A DNA stretch of 64,000 bases from CAXMQS01 sp964195995 (GTDB lineage Bacteria > Actinomycetota > Acidimicrobiia > Spongiisociales > JAOTWH01), in the NCBI GenBank assembly GCA_964195995.1, contig CAXMQS010000094.1, forward strand, positions 62,001 to 126,000, written 5' to 3'. The notes beneath the pieces are model-generated. The model did no database searches. It saw only the letters and a list, made by a program, of their open reading frames with translations, and was not told where the DNA came from. The translations under genes and the position numbers were made by a program. Below, piece by piece: positions 8,842-17,591 of the stretch. Numbering within the stretch: position 1 is the stretch's first letter; every line of letters starts with the position of its first letter.

Positions 8842-9712
8842 CGGCGGCTCCTGACTCGACGAACTCGATGATGGCTCCGGCGACATCGATGCCGGTGGCG
8901 CCTTCGATGCCCTCGAGTCCCGGCGAAGCGTTCACCTCGAGCACCAGCGGCCCCCGATCCGATTGCAGGATGTCGACTCCAGCAACATTGAGGCCGATCG
9001 CCGCAGCCGCGGTAATGGCGACCTGGCGCTCCTCGTCGCTGAGCTCGATGGCCTCAGCGAAACCTCCCCGGTGGAGGTTGGAGCGAAACTCGCCCTCGGG
9101 GCCCTGACGGCGCATCGAGGCGACAACCTCGCCGCCGACAACGAAGGCGCGCACATCGGCGCCGTCTGCTTCTTCGATGAACTCCTGCACCAAGATGTTG
9201 GCGTCGAGCTGGCGCAACGCCTCAATGACAGAACTCGCCGCCTTGCGTGTCTCCGCCAGGACGACGCCGAGACCCTGCGCCCCTTCCAAGAGCTTGATGA
9301 CGACAGGCGGGCCGGGGGCAGCCTTGACGAGTCCGTCGATATCGGCAACTGAGTGGGCGAAGCCAGTTGACGGAATCCCAACGCCGGCCTTCGCCAGCAA
9401 TTGCGTCGACCACAGCTTGTCGCGCGCCCTCGCCATGGCGACAGAGGCGTTGGCCGAGAAGACGCCCATGAGCTCGAACTGCCTAACGATGGCCGTGCCG
9501 TAGAAGGTGTAGGAGGCGCCGACCCGCGGGATAACGGCGTCGAAGTCCAGGTACTCGCCGACGTAGGCCACGTGAGGCTCGCCCGACGTGATGTTCATGT
9601 AACAGCGCAGGAAGTTGACGACCCTGACGTCGTGCCCCCGCTCCTTAGCCGCGTCGCGCAGCCGCGCGGTCGAATACAAGGACGAGCGCCGCGACAGAAT
9701 GCCGATGTCCAC
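8834..9712 (-). CDS. RimK-family ATP-grasp ligase (alpha-L-glutamate ligase type)
   Basis: A 292-residue ATP-grasp protein. It starts with DIGILSRRSSLYSTARL, the RimK/CofF pre-grasp domain, followed by the SYTFYGTAIVRQFE segment and the ATP-grasp core: VVIKLLEGAQGLGV (P-loop-like), ILVQEFIEEADGADVRAFV, and the Mg-binding end VLEVNASPGLEGIEG. The family attaches glutamate or a related amino acid to a protein, coenzyme or peptide. The start is the GTG at 9712 with AGGAAAGG upstream; a longer frame to 9823 would run into the divergent gene. It is co-transcribed with the overlapping deacylase-like gene. The true substrate is unknown; RimK itself modifies ribosomal S6 and CofF modifies F420. Confidence 0.83.
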   Translation of the reverse strand: MDIGILSRRSSLYSTARLRDAAKERGHDVRVVNFLRCYMNITSGEPHVAYVGEYLDFDAVIPRVGASYTFYGTAIVRQFELMGVFSANASVAMARARDKLWSTQLLAKAGVGIPSTGFAHSVADIDGLVKAAPGPPVVIKLLEGAQGLGVVLAETRKAASSVIEALRQLDANILVQEFIEEADGADVRAFVVGGEVVASMRRQGPEGEFRSNLHRGGFAEAIELSDEERQVAITAAAAIGLNVAGVDILQSDRGPLVLEVNASPGLEGIEGATGIDVAGAIIEFVESGAADG

Positions 9713-9767
9713 AAGGGCCTTTCCTAGAACGCGGAAGAGCTTACGAGGGTCAGGCCATACTGTCGGC

Positions 9768-10154
9768 GTGGAACGCAACGTCCTGGGAACCGAACTCGAG
9801 CCCTGCGGCATTGACCCTGTCACCGGCTTCTATCGGGACGGCGACTGCAACACCGGACCGCAGGACCGCGGCAGCCACACGGTGTGCGCCGTCGTGACTC
9901 GAGAGTTCCTCGAACACCAAAGGGGGATCGGCAACGACCTCAGCACGCCGATGCCGCAACACCGGTTCCCTGGTCTTGTCGCCGGCGACCGATGGTGCGT
10001 CACCGCCGGCAACTGGTTGCGCGCCCACCACGATGGCGTCGCGGCGCCGGTCGTACTGGCGTCGACTCATGAAAGGGCGATCGACATCGTCCCGCTGTCG
10101 GTGTTGCAAGGGCACGCCGTCGACGTTCCGGCCGACCCCAGCGTCCTGGAGTAG
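9768..10154 (+). CDS. DUF2237 family protein
   Basis: A 128-residue protein matching the DUF2237 pattern end to end: RNVLGTELEPC near the N-terminus, DPVTGFYRDGDCNTG, then HTVCAVVTREFLEH and GDRWCVTAGNWLRA. Four cysteines stand in conserved-looking contexts. The family is of unknown function. The GTG at 9768 is chosen because the conserved region begins immediately after it; the frame is open upstream but that part lies over the divergent ligase gene. The stop is three bases before the start of the AhpD-like gene, so the two are probably coupled. Confidence 0.85.
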   Translation: MERNVLGTELEPCGIDPVTGFYRDGDCNTGPQDRGSHTVCAVVTREFLEHQRGIGNDLSTPMPQHRFPGLVAGDRWCVTAGNWLRAHHDGVAAPVVLASTHERAIDIVPLSVLQGHAVDVPADPSVLE

Positions 10155-10157
10155 CAG

Positions 10158-11090
10158 GTGCTTCCCGAGCAGCTCACAGAAGCCTTCGCCGGCGAGTGGC
10201 AGCGGCTGTCAGCTCCGGGCGCCACGCTCACCGCAGAACAACGTCTCCAGGTCGCGACGACCGCGCGCGCTGCCTACTCCGGAGAAGCAACCTCCGTCGA
10301 ACCCGTCCAACGCGCCGCGGCAAAGGTCTCACGAGCACCGGGCTCGATCCGCGAGGAGTGGGTCGAAGCAGTCGCCGCCGAGATCGGCTATCCCCAATAC
10401 GTCGAGGTGGCCGGGGTCGTCGCTCGCCTGACGGCGGTCGACACCGTACATCGAGCTCTCGACCTCGAGCTGATGGCGCTGCCTGAGCCGCTGCCGGGCC
10501 AGCCAACCGGCGAAATCGACGACACCTTGAAGAAGAGGGCCGGCTGGGTTCCGATGACGGCTCCCAGCGTGGTGTACGCCCTCAGCATCGTTCCGGCCGA
10601 GATGAGAGCGCAAGAGGTCATGAGCGGACCCCTCTACATGACCTACGAGGAAATGGATGATCCAGTACAGCCCGGTGTGATCCCAAGAGCGCAGAAGGAA
10701 CTGATAGCGGCGCGCACCTCAGCGATCAACGAGTGCTTCTACTGAGTGCTGTTGCACAGCGTGATGCTCCGTGAGAGCGCCGAAGCCACCCGAATACCGC
10801 TCGATGCGAGAGCCATTACCGATCCGGCGATCGATCCGCTGATTCCTGCAGGCAAGCCTCTGCTGGCTTTCGTCGATGCGGTGCTCGGCGGTAATCGTCT
10901 CGCGGAGGCGAGGGCCAGCCTGGCAGCCGAGCTGGGATGGGACGGCACGGTGGCGGCCGCCGCTGTCATCGGCAACTTCGAGATGATGAACCGTGTCGCC
11001 GACGCCAGCGGCATGCCGGTGAGCGCAGGTGCCCTGGCGCGAACTGAGGAGTGGCGGGCCGAGCTCGGCCTCGACCGCTTCCGCCACTGA
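10158..11090 (+). CDS. AhpD-like protein with in-frame UGA at the catalytic Cys: candidate selenoprotein
   Basis: Read through one TGA at 10743-10745, this is a single 310-residue protein of the AhpD/carboxymuconolactone decarboxylase superfamily. The first half carries a degenerate AhpD-like helix set without CxxC. The second half holds the active site: E181, then C193-F-Y-U196, then H200. Glu 12 residues before the first Cys and His 4 after the second reproduces E118, C130, C133 and H137 of M. tuberculosis AhpD, with Sec at the C133 position. After the UGA the frame continues as normal family sequence (VLLHSVMLRE, and AAAVIGNFEMMNRVAD near the end). A hairpin 24 bases downstream could be the SECIS element. 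The GTG start has GGAG ten bases upstream and sits three bases after the DUF2237 stop. The alternative is a nonsense mutation. Sec insertion needs SelA, SelB, SelC and SelD, none of which lies in the window. Confidence 0.8.
10760..10782 (+). promoter_or_regulatory. candidate bacterial SECIS hairpin
   Basis: Folded by hand: C60-G82, G61-C81, bulged U62, G63-C80, bulged A64, U65-G79, then GCUC (10766-10769) with GAGC (10775-10778) around the loop CGUGA (10770-10774). The loop begins 24 bases after the UGA and has G at its second position followed by U, as the bacterial SECIS model asks (loop 16-37 bases away, G among the first two loop bases). A competing fold pairs CACAGC with GCU-CC-GUG (10755-10773, loop GUGAU). 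Which fold forms is not decided here. Confidence 0.45.
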
Positions 11091-11126
11091 CGCACCAGGT
11101 CATCCCGCGGCCGTACTGTGCCCGCC

Positions 11127-12806
11127 ATGACCGAGCCTGCCGTCACCGACCAGATCGAACAGCTGCGCTCTCTTCTCGACAAGGGCGAGATCGCCGAAGC
11201 AGCCGACCTGTTGGCACACCTCCGCAACCGCTGGCGCCACGAAGCCGAGTCGTTCTCCCCCGAGGTAGTCGCCGCGCTCCAGACCCATGCGGCCTCGGTC
11301 AACGCCGCACAGCTCCGAGAGGTAGACGATGTACTTCGTGAGACCTTCGGCTACTCGTCCTTTCGTCCAGGGCAGAGAGAGATCATCGAGGCGGCCATCT
11401 CGGGCCGGGACTGCATCGGAATCATGCCGACCGGCGCCGGCAAGTCGCTGACGTATCAGCTGGCGGCACGGGTGCTCGGCGGGACCTCGTTGGTCATATC
11501 GCCGCTCATCGCCCTCATGAAGGACCAGGTCGATGCCCTCGACGAAATAGGGATGCGCGCCACCTTCCTCAACTCGAGCCTTGATGCCGGAGAGCGTTCG
11601 GAGCGCGTCGCCAGAATGCGGGCCGGCGACTACGAACTGGTCTACGCCGCCCCCGAGGGACTCGAGGCATCGGTGGGAACGGCTCTCGGCGACATGGACC
11701 TCAGCCTCATCGCGGTGGACGAGGCACACTGCATCTCGCAGTGGGGTCACGACTTCCGGCCTGCCTATCGCAAGCTCGCCGGGCTCAAGTCGCGCTTCGG
11801 GGTGCCGGTGCTAGCTCTCACCGCCACGGCCACAGCGGAGGTGACACGCGACATCGAGGGTCAGCTCGGCCTGTCGGACGCCGTTGCCTTTCGCGGATCG
11901 TTCTTCCGGCCCAACCTCAGGATCCATCTCTTCAAGAAGGGCGACCACGACGGACGGAAGATCAAGGTGCGGGAGTCGATCGGCAAGCTTTGCCTAGCCC
12001 GCAAGGGCCAGAGCGGGATCGTGTACACGCTGTCGCGAGCGTCTGCCGAGTCGACGGCCGAGTACCTCAACCGTCTCGGAATCAGGGCGCTGCCTTACCA
12101 CGCCGGTCTCAGCTCAGACGACCGCACCACCACCCAGGACGCCTTCATACGTGACGACATCGATGTCGTCTGTGCGACGGTCGCCTTCGGGATGGGTATA
12201 GACAAGTCCAACGTTCGCTACGTCATCCATCGCGACATGCCCAAGTCGATCGAGGGCTACTACCAGGAGATAGGCAGGGCCGGCAGAGATGGCGTCGACA
12301 GCGACTGCATCCTGTTCTACTCCTGGGCAGACGTCTTGAACCTCGAACGCATGGTGGGCCCGGGAGAATTCGGCGACTCTCAACGGCGCCAGATCCGCGC
12401 CATGTACAACTGGGCAGATCGCTCCATTTGCCGCCATCAGACGATCGCCGGGTACTTCGGCGAGGAGCTGGACCGCTGCGTCAGCTCATGCGATGTCTGT
12501 TCCGGGATCGACCTCCTCGAAGGACTAACCGCCCAGCCCAAGGCCGCGTTCACGACGACGACGCCCGGAATGGCCGGCGTAGTTCGCAGCTCGCCGCTTT
12601 TCGAGGACCTCAAGGCGGTGCGGCGCCAGCTGGCAGACGACAAGGGAGTTCCCGCCTACATCGTGTTCAGCGACGCCAGCCTTTTGGCCATGGCGACCGC
12701 CCGGCCAACAACAGAGGCCGAGTTGCTCAATGTCAACGGGGTGGGGCCCAAGAAGCTGGAGTCATATGGCGAGGCCTTCCTGGAGGTGCTCAGGGCTGTC
12801 GAGTAG
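11127..12806 (+). CDS. recQ: RecQ-like ATP-dependent DNA helicase
   Basis: A 559-residue superfamily 2 helicase. Residues 1-60 form an extension of unknown role. The Q-motif region FGYSSFRPGQREII comes next, then Walker A in PTGAGKS, Walker B as DEAH followed by the RecQ-specific aromatic-rich loop CISQWGHDFRPAY, motif III LTATATAEV, and motif VI QEIGRAGRDG. A zinc-binding region follows (CRHQTIAGYF ... CVSSCDVC). The C-terminal 70 residues form an HRDC domain (SDASLLAMA, NVNGVGPKKLESYG). It unwinds DNA 3'-5' in recombination and repair. An in-frame GTG at 11118 is an alternative start; I chose the ATG. A separate winged-helix domain is not evident, so it is shorter than E. coli RecQ. Confidence 0.9.
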   Translation: MTEPAVTDQIEQLRSLLDKGEIAEAADLLAHLRNRWRHEAESFSPEVVAALQTHAASVNAAQLREVDDVLRETFGYSSFRPGQREIIEAAISGRDCIGIMPTGAGKSLTYQLAARVLGGTSLVISPLIALMKDQVDALDEIGMRATFLNSSLDAGERSERVARMRAGDYELVYAAPEGLEASVGTALGDMDLSLIAVDEAHCISQWGHDFRPAYRKLAGLKSRFGVPVLALTATATAEVTRDIEGQLGLSDAVAFRGSFFRPNLRIHLFKKGDHDGRKIKVRESIGKLCLARKGQSGIVYTLSRASAESTAEYLNRLGIRALPYHAGLSSDDRTTTQDAFIRDDIDVVCATVAFGMGIDKSNVRYVIHRDMPKSIEGYYQEIGRAGRDGVDSDCILFYSWADVLNLERMVGPGEFGDSQRRQIRAMYNWADRSICRHQTIAGYFGEELDRCVSSCDVCSGIDLLEGLTAQPKAAFTTTTPGMAGVVRSSPLFEDLKAVRRQLADDKGVPAYIVFSDASLLAMATARPTTEAELLNVNGVGPKKLESYGEAFLEVLRAVE

Positions 12807-12834
12807 CCGCCGCCGGTGGCGGTAGATTCGGCCC

Positions 12835-14025
12835 ATGGACACCCGCTTCCTCGAACACCTGGCCACGGAGACGGAAGGGCTTCGGGAGTCGGGCTTGTTC
12901 AAGCAGGAACGGACCATCGCGTCCCCTCAGGATGCCGTCATCACGCTGGAGGACGGCCGCCAGGTCGTCAACCTGTGCGCCAACAACTACCTCGGGCTTT
13001 CCAACCATCCCTCTCTGGTCGAGGCGGCAGACGAAGCGGTCCACGAGTACGGCTACGGGATGTCGTCGGTCCGCTTCATCTGCGGCACCCAGAACGTCCA
13101 CCTCGAGCTCGAGAGCCGGCTGAGTGACTTCCTCGCAACCGACGACACGATCCTCTACTCGTCTTGTTTCGACGCCAACACCGGCCTCTTCGAGACCATC
13201 CTCGGTCCCGAAGACGCCATCATCTCAGACGCCCTCAACCACGCCTCGATCATCGATGGGGTTCGGCTCTGCAAGGCGAAGCGTTTCCGCTACGCCAACA
13301 ACGACATGAACGACCTGCGACGCCAGCTGGAGGCCACCAAGGACGCTCGCTTCCGGATGATCGCTACCGACGGGGTGTTCTCGATGGATGGCATCATCGC
13401 CAACCTCGTCGGAATCTGTGAACTGGCTGATGAGTACGACGCCTTGGTGATGGTCGACGACTCCCATGCCGTTGGGTTCGTCGGCGACCACGGCGGTGGG
13501 ACTCCGGAGCACTGGGGTGTGCAGGAACGCGTCGATGTGGTCACAGGCACGCTGGGTAAGGCCCTCGGCGGCGCCTCTGGCGGCTACACGTCTGGGCGCT
13601 CCGAGATCATCGGCTGGCTGCGACAGCGGTCACGTCCCTATCTCTTCTCGAATTCGCTGGCGCCGGTCATCGCCGCCACCTCGTTGACAGTGCTCAAGAT
13701 GCTCCGCGAGAGCGATGAGCTACGCGTTCGGCTGCGCGACAACTCGTCCTACTTCCGGTCCGGCATGGAGTCCGCAGGTTTCTCGTTGGCGGGTGCCGGA
13801 CACCCGATCATCCCCGTCCTGCTAGGCGACGCCCGGCTCGCCACCGAGCTAGCGGACGGCCTCTTGGACGAGGGCATCTACGTCGTCGGCTTCTCCTTCC
13901 CCGTCGTGCCCGAAGGCCAAGCCCGCATCCGCACCCAGATGTCCGCCGCCCACACCACGGAGCACCTCGATCGAGCGATGGCGGCCTTCTCTAAGGTCGG
14001 CACCAAGCTCGGAGTCGTCGGCTGA
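12835..14025 (+). CDS. kbl: glycine C-acetyltransferase (2-amino-3-ketobutyrate CoA ligase)
   Basis: A 396-residue PLP enzyme of the alpha-oxoamine synthase family. It shows the usual N-terminal GRQVVNLCANNYLG, the GTQNVHLELE substrate region, VMVDDSHAVGFVG, and the PLP lysine in TGTLGKALGG. It converts 2-amino-3-oxobutanoate plus CoA to glycine plus acetyl-CoA. Its TGA stop overlaps the tdh ATG by one base, the classical kbl-tdh pair for threonine breakdown, which supports this assignment over serine palmitoyl- or biotin-type synthases. Length is normal for Kbl. Confidence 0.93.
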   Translation: MDTRFLEHLATETEGLRESGLFKQERTIASPQDAVITLEDGRQVVNLCANNYLGLSNHPSLVEAADEAVHEYGYGMSSVRFICGTQNVHLELESRLSDFLATDDTILYSSCFDANTGLFETILGPEDAIISDALNHASIIDGVRLCKAKRFRYANNDMNDLRRQLEATKDARFRMIATDGVFSMDGIIANLVGICELADEYDALVMVDDSHAVGFVGDHGGGTPEHWGVQERVDVVTGTLGKALGGASGGYTSGRSEIIGWLRQRSRPYLFSNSLAPVIAATSLTVLKMLRESDELRVRLRDNSSYFRSGMESAGFSLAGAGHPIIPVLLGDARLATELADGLLDEGIYVVGFSFPVVPEGQARIRTQMSAAHTTEHLDRAMAAFSKVGTKLGVVG

Positions 14026-15053
14026 TGCGCGCACTGGTCAAGGCGAGGCCCGAGCCCGGCATCTGGATGGAGGATGTCGACAAGCCGGTCGTCGGGCACA
14101 ACGACGTCCTCATCCAGGTCACTAAGAGCGCCATCTGCGGCACCGACCTCCACATAGTCAACTGGGACACCTGGGCGCAACACACGATTCCGGTACCGAT
14201 GGCCATCGGTCACGAGTTCGTCGGCCGAGTAGTCGAGATCGGGTCCGAGGTCGACCGTCTCGAGGTAGGTCAACGAGTAGCGGGCGAAGGGCACATCACC
14301 TGCGGGGTATGTCGCAACTGCCGCGCCGGCCGGCGGCATTTCTGCATCAACACGATCGGTGTGGGGGTAGACCGGCCGGGGGCATTTGCCGAGTTCATCG
14401 CCATCCCTGCCTTCAACGCCTACCCGGTTCCAGATGACATCGATGATTCCGTCGCCAGCCTGCTCGACCCGCTCGGCAACGCCACCCACAGCGCGCTCGA
14501 GTACGACCTGATCGGCGAGGACGTCCTCGTAACAGGTTCAGGACCCATCGGCATGATGGTCGTCGCCATCGCCCGCCACGTCGGCGCCCGTTACGTGGTT
14601 GCCACCGACGTCAACCCATACCGGTTGGGCATCGTTGCCAAGATGGGCGCGGATCGTGCCGTCGACGCCACCTCGGCCGACCTCGGCGGGGTGATGGCCG
14701 ACCTGGGCATGACGGAAGGATTCGATGTCGGCCTCGAAATGTCGGGGGTAGCTGCGGCCCTGCAGCAGATGCTGGACGGGATGAACAGCGGGGGCAACGT
14801 CGCCTTGCTGGGCATTCCGAGCCAGGAACGCAATCCGATCGACTGGAACGAGATCGTCTTCAAGGGCCTGACGCTGAAGGGCATCTACGGGCGCAAGCTG
14901 TTCGAGACCTGGTACAAGATGATCGCGATGTTGCAGACCGGACTCGATATCCGTCCGGTCATCACACACGAGTTCCCCGCAGACAACCATCAGGAGGCGT
15001 TCGAGGCTGCCGCCTCCGGCGAGGCCGGCAAGGTGCTGCTCGACTGGACCTAG
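14025..15053 (+). CDS. tdh: L-threonine 3-dehydrogenase
   Basis: A 342-residue zinc-dependent medium-chain dehydrogenase. Catalytic zinc residues are in SAICGTDLHIVNWD and GHEFVG; the structural zinc site is the four-cysteine run CGVCRNCRAGRRHFC. The Rossmann motif is VTGSGPIGMM. The TDLHIVNWDTWAQ stretch after the zinc cysteine is typical of threonine dehydrogenases. It oxidises L-threonine with NAD+ to 2-amino-3-oxobutanoate, which Kbl splits. It is translationally coupled to kbl. Both feed glycine to the flavoprotein encoded next. Confidence 0.94.
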   Translation: MRALVKARPEPGIWMEDVDKPVVGHNDVLIQVTKSAICGTDLHIVNWDTWAQHTIPVPMAIGHEFVGRVVEIGSEVDRLEVGQRVAGEGHITCGVCRNCRAGRRHFCINTIGVGVDRPGAFAEFIAIPAFNAYPVPDDIDDSVASLLDPLGNATHSALEYDLIGEDVLVTGSGPIGMMVVAIARHVGARYVVATDVNPYRLGIVAKMGADRAVDATSADLGGVMADLGMTEGFDVGLEMSGVAAALQQMLDGMNSGGNVALLGIPSQERNPIDWNEIVFKGLTLKGIYGRKLFETWYKMIAMLQTGLDIRPVITHEFPADNHQEAFEAAASGEAGKVLLDWT

Positions 15054-15084
15054 CCAGCCGCCGTCGGGAGGCCCTCAAATCCAC

Positions 15085-17544
15085 ATGACGAACCGTCCGG
15101 CCTCATCAGACATCCCCGAGCGCTCCCGCGTCGTCATCGTTGGCGGGGGCATCATCGGGTGCAGCGTCGCCTACCACCTGGCCCACCTGGGCTGGACGGA
15201 CGTCACTGTCCTCGAGCGTGACCGGCTGACATCGGGCAGCACGTGGCACGCCGCCGGGCTGGTGGTGACGTTCGGATCGATGTCCGCAACGTCGACCGAG
15301 ATGCGCCTGTACACCCGCGACCTCTACGGCAGGCTCGAAGCCGAGACCGGCCTGGCAACGGGATTCAGCCCGATCGGGTTCATCGAGCTGGCCACCGAGC
15401 CGGACCGCCTCGAGGAGTACCGGCGCGTTGCCGCCTTCAACAGGTACATGGGGGTCGACGTCCACGAGATCTCGGCCGGTGAGGTGGCCGAGCGCTTCCC
15501 GATGGCACGCACCGACGATGTGCTCGCCGGCTTCCTGGTGGAAGATGACGGCAAAGCCAATCCCGTCGACGTGACCATGTCGCTGGCCAAAGCGGCGCGC
15601 CGGCTAGGCGTCAACATCGTCGAGGGCGTTCCGGCCACCGGGCTCATCCACGAGAGCGGAGCGGTGAAGGGCGTTCGTACCGTGTCCGGCGACATCGAGG
15701 CCGAGTACGTCGTCAACTGCGCTGGCATGTGGGCCCGCCAACTCGGCGACGCGGCAGGTGTCAACATCCCGCTGCAGGCGGCAGAGCATTACTACCTCCT
15801 GACCGAGCCGATGGATGGAGTCTCGCGGTCGTGGCCCGTCGTCGAGGATCCCGCCTCCTATGGCTACTACCGCGAGGAGGGCGGCGGCTTGCTGATCGGC
15901 CTGTTCGAGCCCGAATGCGCCCCGTGGAAGGTCGAGGGCATCCCCGAAGATGCCAGCTTCCTCGAATTGCCGCCGGACTGGGATCGCATGGCGCCATACG
16001 TCGAGAAGGCACTGGGTCGGGTTCCGGCCGCCGCAGATGCCGGCATCAAGAAGCTCTTCTGTGGACCGGAGAGCTTCACGCCGGATCTACAGCCGGTGGT
16101 GGGCGAAGCGCCCGAGCTCAAGAACTACTTCGTAGCCGCTGGCCTGAACTCGATCGGCATCCTGACTGGAGGAGGGCTGGGCCGGGTGCTCGCTCGGTGG
16201 ATCGTCGACGGCAGGCCAGACGTTGATGTCACAGAGTTCAACATCGACCGGCTTCATGCCTATCAGTCCGCACCTGACTACCGCCGGGCCCGCACCGTCG
16301 AGTCGCTCGGCTTGGTGTATCAGGCCCACTACCCCGGCCGGCCCATGGAGACGGCGCGCGGCGCCAAGCTGTCGCCTCTGCACGAACCCCTTGCGGCACG
16401 CGGTGCCTTCTTCCGCGAGGTCAGCGGCTGGGAGTCACCCGACTGGTACGCCCCCAGCGGCGTCGAACCCGCGATCGACCGCTTGTCGTGGGGCCGCCAG
16501 AACTGGTTCCCTTATTGGCAGCAGGAACACGAGGCCGCTCGCAACGGCGTGATCCTCATGGACATGTCCTTCATGTCGAAGTTCCTGGTGCAGGGGCGGG
16601 ACGCCGGTCGGATGCTGGATTGGATATCCGCCGGAAGAGTTGACGGTGACAACGGACTCATCACCTACACGCAGTGGCTCAACGAGGGCGGAACCCTCGA
16701 GGCCGACCTCACCGTCACCAAGCTCGACGAAGAGCGGTTCTGGGTGGTGGCGACGGATACCGCCCACCGCCATGTTGAGACCTGGATGCACCGTCACATC
16801 ACGACCGACATGGCGGTAGCGGTGACCGATGTGACCTCTGACCATGCCCAGATCAACATCCAGGGACCGCTCTCTCGCCAACTCCTGCAGACCGTCACCC
16901 CAGAGGACCTCTCCGCCTTCGAGTTTCGCACTGCCCGCCTCATCGACATCGGTTCGGCCAGCGTGCTGTGCATCCGCATCACCTACGTCGGTGAGCTGGG
17001 CTACGAGCTGTACATCCCAGCAGAACAGGCGCGCTCGGTGTACGACCGCCTCGTCGAAGCCGGGATGGAATTCGATCTCCGACACGCCGGCCTCAAGGCC
17101 CTCGCCAGCCTGCGGATGGAGAAGGGCTATCGGGACTACGGGCACGACATGGACAACACGGACACCGTCTGGGAGGTCGGCCTGGGATTCGCCGTGGACC
17201 TCGACAAACGGTTCATCGGTCGTGAGGCGGTGCTGGCGCAGCAGGCTGCCGGACCGCCCACCCACCGACTTGCCCAGATACTCGTGAAGGACCCCGAACC
17301 GCTGCTACACCACGGTGAGATCGTGAGCCACAACGGTAGGCCTGCCGGCTACATCCGGGCGGCGTCTTACGGCTTCACGCTCGGAGGCGCCGTCGGACTG
17401 GCGATGATCGACGCAGGAGAACCGGTGACCCAGAACTACCTCGAAGACGCCGCCTGGGAAGTCGACATCGCCGGAAGGAGATACCCGGCAATGGCTTCGA
17501 TCAGACCGCTCTACGACCCCAGGATGAACAGGGTGAAGGTCTGA
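15085..17544 (+). CDS. dimethylglycine/sarcosine dehydrogenase-like flavoprotein with T-protein domain
   Basis: An 819-residue two-part enzyme. Residues about 11-400 form a DAO-type FAD domain with VVIVGGGIIGCSVAYHL and the STWHAAG motif, whose His carries covalent FAD in DMGDH and sarcosine dehydrogenase. Residues about 430-810 form a glycine-cleavage T-protein domain and its C-terminal barrel (NGVILMDMSFMSKF, INIQGPLSRQLL, YVGELGYELYIP, SLRMEKGYRDYGHD). The family demethylates N-methylglycines oxidatively and passes the C1 unit to tetrahydrofolate. It sits 31 bases after tdh with GGGAGG before the ATG, so it may share the glycine/C1 theme. Exact substrate open. Confidence 0.86.
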   Translation: MTNRPASSDIPERSRVVIVGGGIIGCSVAYHLAHLGWTDVTVLERDRLTSGSTWHAAGLVVTFGSMSATSTEMRLYTRDLYGRLEAETGLATGFSPIGFIELATEPDRLEEYRRVAAFNRYMGVDVHEISAGEVAERFPMARTDDVLAGFLVEDDGKANPVDVTMSLAKAARRLGVNIVEGVPATGLIHESGAVKGVRTVSGDIEAEYVVNCAGMWARQLGDAAGVNIPLQAAEHYYLLTEPMDGVSRSWPVVEDPASYGYYREEGGGLLIGLFEPECAPWKVEGIPEDASFLELPPDWDRMAPYVEKALGRVPAAADAGIKKLFCGPESFTPDLQPVVGEAPELKNYFVAAGLNSIGILTGGGLGRVLARWIVDGRPDVDVTEFNIDRLHAYQSAPDYRRARTVESLGLVYQAHYPGRPMETARGAKLSPLHEPLAARGAFFREVSGWESPDWYAPSGVEPAIDRLSWGRQNWFPYWQQEHEAARNGVILMDMSFMSKFLVQGRDAGRMLDWISAGRVDGDNGLITYTQWLNEGGTLEADLTVTKLDEERFWVVATDTAHRHVETWMHRHITTDMAVAVTDVTSDHAQINIQGPLSRQLLQTVTPEDLSAFEFRTARLIDIGSASVLCIRITYVGELGYELYIPAEQARSVYDRLVEAGMEFDLRHAGLKALASLRMEKGYRDYGHDMDNTDTVWEVGLGFAVDLDKRFIGREAVLAQQAAGPPTHRLAQILVKDPEPLLHHGEIVSHNGRPAGYIRAASYGFTLGGAVGLAMIDAGEPVTQNYLEDAAWEVDIAGRRYPAMASIRPLYDPRMNRVKV

Positions 17545-17591
17545 CGTCGCGGCGCGGATACCCACAGGCGTGCCTCCCCTAGCCTGAAGCC

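Noticed and set aside
10746..11090. Separate gene starting at GTG right after the TGA
   Set aside because: It begins in the middle of the AhpD active site, lacks a ribosome site, and is in frame with the upstream part; one gene with a recoded UGA explains it better.
10158..11090. Genome-wide reassignment of UGA to an amino acid
   Set aside because: Many genes here end in TGA just where the next gene starts (for example kbl-tdh at 14023-14025 and the OmpA gene at 2092-2094), so UGA is a normal stop.
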